This document shows, piece by piece, positions 15,188 through 18,655 of a stretch of DNA of 18,655 nt; position 1 is the stretch's first letter; the number at the start of each line of letters is the position of its first letter. The stretch is from Bacillota bacterium (lineage in GTDB: Bacteria; Bacillota; Clostridia; Christensenellales; UMGS416), in the NCBI GenBank assembly GCA_023409755.1, contig JAEYRA010000117.1:1-18655 (forward strand), written 5' to 3'. The notes below the pieces were generated by a model that was not told the origin of the DNA, did no database searches, and worked only from the letters and a program-made list of their open reading frames with translations. A program made the translations under genes and the position numbers.

Positions 15188-16291
15188 ATGAAATTCACCG
15201 TCACCAAACGATCGGGCCGCGCCCGGCTGGGCACGCTGGAGTTGGCCCATGGCACCGTGCAGACGCCGGTCTTCATGCCCGTGGGCACCCAGGCTACCGT
15301 CAAGGCCATGACGCCTGAAGAGCTGGAGACCATCGGCGCGCAGATTGTGTTGTCCAACACCTATCACCTGTACCTGCGGCCCGGCCATGAGTTGGTACGG
15401 GAGGCCGGTGGCCTGCACACCTTCATGCACTGGAACCGGCCGATCCTCACCGACAGCGGCGGCTTTCAGGTGTTCTCCCTCAAGGGCATGCGGCGCATCG
15501 ACGAGGGCGGGGTGACGTTCCAAAGCCATCACGACGGTTCCCGGCACTACTTCTCGCCCGAGAAGGTGATGGAGATTGAGCAGGCGCTGGGGTCGGACAT
15601 TGCCATGTGCTTTGACGAGTGTGCCCCCTGGCCTTGTGAGAAGGAGTATGCGGAGGCTGCACTGCGGCGCACCACCCGCTGGGCTGAGCGCTGCCGTGCG
15701 AGTCACACCCGGCCGGACCAGGCGCTCTTTGGCATCGTGCAGGGCGGCACCTTTGAGGACCTGCGCCTGCAATCGGCACAGGAACTCATTGCGATGGACT
15801 TCCCGGGCTACGGCATCGGGGGGCTCAGCGTAGGGGAGCCGAAGGAGGACATGTACCGCATCCTCGACGCGCTGGACCCGGTGATGCCCCAGGAGAAGCC
15901 GCGTTACCTCATGGGGGTGGGCAGCCCGGACTGCCTCATTGAGGGAGCGCTGCGCGGGGTCGACATGTTTGACTGCGTGCTGCCCACCCGCACGGCCCGC
16001 ATGGGGACGCTCTTCACCAGCCACGGCCGCGTCAACATCCGCAATGCCTGCCACGAGCACGACTTCTCCCCGCTCGACGAGGAGTGCGGCTGCTACACCT
16101 GCCGCAATTATAGCCGTGCGTACCTGCGGCATCTCTTCAAGGCGGAGGAAATCCTGGGCGCGCGGCTGGCCAGCTGGCACAACCTGCAATTCCTGACCGA
16201 CCTCATGACGCGCATCCGGCAGGCCATTGCCGAAGACCGTCTGGAGGACTTCCGATCTGAATTTTTCCTTAAATACGGCTATTCGCAGTGA
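15188..16291 (+). CDS. tgt: tRNA-guanine transglycosylase
   Basis: Tgt exchanges guanine-34 for preQ1 in the anticodon of tRNAs for Asp, Asn, His and Tyr; QueA then acts on the product. The 367-residue protein starts at the ATG at 15188 (CGAGGAAG upstream), where the family's usual N-terminus lies; the frame upstream is only open sequence. Asp89 in LTDSGGFQVF and nucleophile Asp262 in FDCVLPTRTARMG are present, and the zinc site is complete: Cys300, Cys302, Cys305 and His331. GGLSVGEP is the substrate loop. The gene has its own perfect promoter and a structured leader, consistent with having been cut off from queA by the inserted cassette. It precedes yajC, as usual in this gene order. Confidence 0.97.
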   Translation: MKFTVTKRSGRARLGTLELAHGTVQTPVFMPVGTQATVKAMTPEELETIGAQIVLSNTYHLYLRPGHELVREAGGLHTFMHWNRPILTDSGGFQVFSLKGMRRIDEGGVTFQSHHDGSRHYFSPEKVMEIEQALGSDIAMCFDECAPWPCEKEYAEAALRRTTRWAERCRASHTRPDQALFGIVQGGTFEDLRLQSAQELIAMDFPGYGIGGLSVGEPKEDMYRILDALDPVMPQEKPRYLMGVGSPDCLIEGALRGVDMFDCVLPTRTARMGTLFTSHGRVNIRNACHEHDFSPLDEECGCYTCRNYSRAYLRHLFKAEEILGARLASWHNLQFLTDLMTRIRQAIAEDRLEDFRSEFFLKYGYSQ

Positions 16292-16309
16292 ATCATAGGC
16301 AACTTCATC

Positions 16310-16339
16310 TTGCATTGCACCGTGGTTGTCCGGTATAGT
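16310..16339 (+). promoter_or_regulatory. Candidate promoter of yajC
   Basis: TTGCAT (16310-16315), 18 bp, TATAGT (16334-16339) lie in the 102-bp gap before yajC, giving a leader of about 48 nt. Read-through from tgt is also possible because no terminator follows tgt. Confidence 0.5.
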
Positions 16340-16393
16340 AGTAGCAACCCGGTGTGTGCTCATGTGCCAGGGATTTTTTAAGAGGTGTTGCTA

Positions 16394-16711
16394 ATGAATA
16401 CGGATACCGCAAATTCGCTCACTGGTCTGGCGGGGTATGTTCTGCCAATCCTCCTTATGGTCGTAGTGTTCTACTTCATGCTGTGGCGTCCCCAGCAGAA
16501 GCAGAAGAAAGCCCGTGCCGAGATGCTCAAGAACATGAAGGTCGGCAACCGCATCAAGACCATCGGCGGCGTGTATGGCCGCATTGCGGAGATCAAGGAC
16601 GACACGGTGACCATCGAGACCGGCCGCGACCGCGTGAAGATCGTCTTCGACCGCGGTGCCATCAGCACGGTGGAGGGCGGCGACGCCGAGACCAACGCCG
16701 ACCTGATGTAA
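16394..16711 (+). CDS. yajC: Preprotein translocase accessory subunit YajC
   Basis: The ATG at 16394 follows AGAGGTG with 8-nt spacing. The in-frame GTG three codons upstream has no better site. The 105-residue protein has one membrane helix (about residues 13-32, LAGYVLPILLMVVVFYFMLW). The signature WRPQQKQKKARAEMLKNMKVGNRIKTIGGVYG follows, then a small cytoplasmic beta domain (IKDDTVTIETGRDRVKIVFDRGAI). YajC associates with SecDF at the Sec channel. SecD and SecF genes often follow, but here a strong terminator and a convergent lipoprotein gene come next, so the cluster is broken after yajC. Confidence 0.95.
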   Translation: MNTDTANSLTGLAGYVLPILLMVVVFYFMLWRPQQKQKKARAEMLKNMKVGNRIKTIGGVYGRIAEIKDDTVTIETGRDRVKIVFDRGAISTVEGGDAETNADLM

Positions 16712-16727
16712 ACAACCCCAGGCTCAC

Positions 16728-16755
16728 AAAAAAGCCCGCCATTGGCGGGCTTTTT
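16728..16755. terminator. Bidirectional intrinsic terminator between yajC and the lipoprotein
   Basis: GCCCGCC (16734-16740) and GGCGGGC (16744-16750) form a 7-bp GC stem with a 3-nt loop, flanked by A6 and T5. It can end transcription of both convergent genes. Confidence 0.9.
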
Positions 16756-16769
16756 CATTTGTCGGGGGC

Positions 16770-18083
16770 TTACTCCGCCGGCTTCTCCATGGCGTAGTGG
16801 AAGCTGTAGGCGTCCAGCGCGGCGTCATACTTGGCCTCATCCTTGGCGTCTTCGGCTGAAAGGCCGATGTCACCGGGCAGCAGCATGGAGAAGTCGGTCA
16901 TGCCGTAGCCGGCCTCAAAGGTGCGCTCCTCCCGGTAGGTGCCGTCGTAGTACCCCTCAGCCGGCGCGGTGTAGCGCACCTGCACCAGCCCGGCGTCGGC
17001 GTCATACCGCACTACCTCGGCCTTCATGGTGACGGACGCGCCATCCAGTGTGGCCTTGTGGCTCCAGGTTGCCCCTGCCTCCAGGGGGAATTTCAGCACC
17101 ACCAGGTTGTGGAGCTTGCTGTGGATATCCTTGGTGCCGCGCTCGTTGCTCACAACCTTCTCGGTGACGGTTCCCCGTTTGGTGTCGGCGCGGTATTGCA
17201 CCACGAAGGCGGTGTCTACCCCACTGGCACCCAAGAGCGTCCCGCGGTATTCGTACACATCCTCGCCGCTCCGGCTTTCCAGCTTAATGAGCTGCCCCGT
17301 GTGGGCATACTCTGCCAAGCCGGTGTAGCGGTACTCCAGCCCCAGTTGCGGCAGCCACTTCTCATAGCCCATCACGATGGGGCGGGTCTCCTCGGTGAAG
17401 AGCTGGTAACTGAACTTGTCGCCGATGTTGTTGAGGGGCAGGTATTTCTCAAAGTAGGTGACGCCGATGCCCTCACTCAGCTCGCGTTCCTCATAATAAT
17501 CGCTGTCTTGCACGCGGTACTCCACGTGGTAAACCTTCCGCTCGTCCTTCTGGGTCACGTCGGTGATGGTGCAGCGTAGCTGGCGGGAGCGACCCTCGGC
17601 ATCGTTTTGCTGCTGGGTCCAGGCCGTACCCTTTACAAGCGGCCCACGAATGAGCTCCAGCGTGGGGAAGATACTGTCCATGAGCATGGAACCCTCGGCC
17701 TGTTGAGTCAATGCCTGCGGTGTGATGCGATAGTCAATGCGGATGGCGTAATCCTCCTCCGACGCACCGCCGGAGAGGTCTGCAACGGTTCCTTCGGTGT
17801 GATAGAGCGCGCCGTCGGCGGTATCTTCCATTGAGATGAGTTGCATGGAGTGGGCGTATTCCGCGGTGCCAAAGTAATGCCATTGGAAAGCGGTTTGGTT
17901 TGGCAGCAGCGATTGAAGGGCTTTGAGGTCAGCATTGGCGCTGGGTTGGGGCGTCGCCGTGGCCGCGGGGGTGCCGGTACCCGGGATGGGCGCAGTGTCG
18001 CTGGTCTGCTGGGGGGCGCGTATTGTGCAGCCGGCCAGCAGAATCACCAACGATACCATTGCCCAAGAGATCGTTCGCTTCAT
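16770..18083 (-). CDS. Secreted lipoprotein with a duplicated domain, unknown function
   Basis: The start at 18083 follows GGAGA. The 437-residue product begins with a lipoprotein signal peptide (lipobox LAGC, Cys19), then a Thr/Pro/Ala linker (about 20-50) typical of surface lipoproteins. The mature part contains two copies of one domain. Matching blocks are WHYFGTAEYAHSMQL (68-82) with YRYTGLAEYAHTGQL (251-265), LVKGTAW (149-155) with LEAGATW (334-340), and YYEERELSEGIGVTYFEKYL (196-215) with YREERTFEAGYGMTDFSMLL (383-402). No catalytic motif is visible. It is probably displayed on the outer face of the membrane. It is monocistronic and convergent with yajC. Family unknown to me. Confidence 0.88.
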   Translation of the reverse strand: MKRTISWAMVSLVILLAGCTIRAPQQTSDTAPIPGTGTPAATATPQPSANADLKALQSLLPNQTAFQWHYFGTAEYAHSMQLISMEDTADGALYHTEGTVADLSGGASEEDYAIRIDYRITPQALTQQAEGSMLMDSIFPTLELIRGPLVKGTAWTQQQNDAEGRSRQLRCTITDVTQKDERKVYHVEYRVQDSDYYEERELSEGIGVTYFEKYLPLNNIGDKFSYQLFTEETRPIVMGYEKWLPQLGLEYRYTGLAEYAHTGQLIKLESRSGEDVYEYRGTLLGASGVDTAFVVQYRADTKRGTVTEKVVSNERGTKDIHSKLHNLVVLKFPLEAGATWSHKATLDGASVTMKAEVVRYDADAGLVQVRYTAPAEGYYDGTYREERTFEAGYGMTDFSMLLPGDIGLSAEDAKDEAKYDAALDAYSFHYAMEKPAE

Positions 18084-18150
18084 TTTACTGTCTCCATCTT
18101 TTATTGTTAAAAATACATATATTACTAAAGGCGTTGATATCGGGCGAAGA

Positions 18151-18179
18151 TTGCTTTTTTACCCCGTTTGCCTTATTAT
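18151..18179 (+). promoter_or_regulatory. Candidate promoter of the LCP-family gene
   Basis: TTGCTT (18151-18156), 17 bp, TATTAT (18174-18179) gives a 4/6 and a 5/6 match. It lies in the AT-rich gap between the divergent lipoprotein and LCP genes, about 35 nt before the first start codon. Confidence 0.55.
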
Positions 18180-18213
18180 TGCACTGGTAACCGAAACAAA
18201 ACGCGAAAGGACA

Positions 18214-18655
18214 ATGGGAGTCAGAACATTGAACCGTAGCAGAAATAACCGCAAAGATCTGGATATCTATCAGGAGCAGGCGGTGGGCAGCAGCGCACCC
18301 CGCAGCGCCCACAATAAGCGCCCGCTTTGGTATTGGCCAGCCTGTACGCTCATCGTGTTGATGTTGACCGAACTCATGCTGATCGGCACGGTGTTCATTC
18401 GCTTTGGGTCCAGCATCAACTACCAGGCAGTACCGATTGTCAGTGCGCCGGAAAGCTCGTCGGGAGCCATCGCCCTACCAGATTTGGATGCCGACGCACC
18501 GACGGACGGCACCGCGGCGGAGGACGACGAGGCTGGGTACAACCTGGATGTGGGGGAGACGCCCATCTACAAAAAGGATCCCATTGATTCCAACGTCATC
18601 AACATTCTGGTGCTGGGGTTGGACACCCGTACCCCCGGTGGCAATGGCCGTTCCG
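18214..18655 (+). CDS. LytR-CpsA-Psr (LCP) family protein, 3' end outside window
   Basis: The frame runs from the ATG at 18214 to the window edge (147 codons, no stop). An AAAGGA site lies only 2 nt before this ATG. An in-frame TTG at 18229 has GGGAG at 8-nt spacing and may be the true start. The N-terminus is cytoplasmic and polar. One membrane helix spans about residues 38-61 (LWYWPACTLIVLMLTELMLI then GTVF). An acidic extracellular linker follows, and the LCP domain begins with NVINILVLGLDTR (127-139). LCP enzymes attach teichoic acids or other glycopolymers to peptidoglycan, or act in envelope-stress responses; the catalytic Arg-rich region is beyond the window. It is divergent from the duplicated-domain lipoprotein. 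Confidence 0.8.
   Translation, partial: MGVRTLNRSRNNRKDLDIYQEQAVGSSAPRSAHNKRPLWYWPACTLIVLMLTELMLIGTVFIRFGSSINYQAVPIVSAPESSSGAIALPDLDADAPTDGTAAEDDEAGYNLDVGETPIYKKDPIDSNVINILVLGLDTRTPGGNGRS

Overview
The window looks like a chromosome segment of a Gram-positive Clostridia-type bacterium, probably gut-associated. This is inferred from the conserved order ruvC-ruvA-ruvB-queA ... tgt-yajC, strong Shine-Dalgarno sites, several lipoproteins with typical lipoboxes, a clostripain-family protease, a LemA/DUF2207 pair, an AgrC/AgrA-like GHKL kinase with a LytTR regulator, and an LCP-family cell-wall protein. TGA is used as an ordinary stop. No RNA genes, CRISPR arrays or insertion sequences were recognised.

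Region 1 (1-8031) is an accessory envelope module. On the minus strand, reading leftwards from about 5923, lie a small lipoprotein, a secreted C11 (clostripain) protease, LemA and a DUF2207 membrane protein broken by one in-frame TGA. A strong terminator (867-904) follows. Beyond it, with its own promoter, is a secreted repeat-rich surface protein that runs off the left edge. Divergent to the lipoprotein is a two-gene operon for a LytTR response regulator and a GHKL sensor kinase. Two near-identical LytTR-type direct-repeat sites (811-842 and 5954-5985) sit upstream of the two minus-strand transcription units. Each has 22-bp repeat periodicity and a candidate -10 at exactly the same distance. 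The simplest model is a local sensory circuit: the kinase perceives an unknown extracellular signal, and the regulator switches on the envelope/protease operon and the surface protein.

Region 2 (8382-11788) is a housekeeping operon, ruvC-ruvA-ruvB-queA (Holliday-junction processing and queuosine tRNA modification), with a consensus-like promoter and a strong terminator.

Region 3 (11837-15063) is an accessory insertion between queA and tgt, genes that usually lie side by side. It holds a small WapI-like protein on the minus strand and, divergently, a GH28-like beta-helix protein followed by a URO-D superfamily protein.

Region 4 (15075-18655) resumes the conserved order with tgt, driven by a perfect TTGACA-N17-TATAAT promoter and preceded by a long leader hairpin, then yajC. 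A bidirectional terminator separates yajC from a convergent lipoprotein with a duplicated domain. The window ends inside an LCP-family gene.
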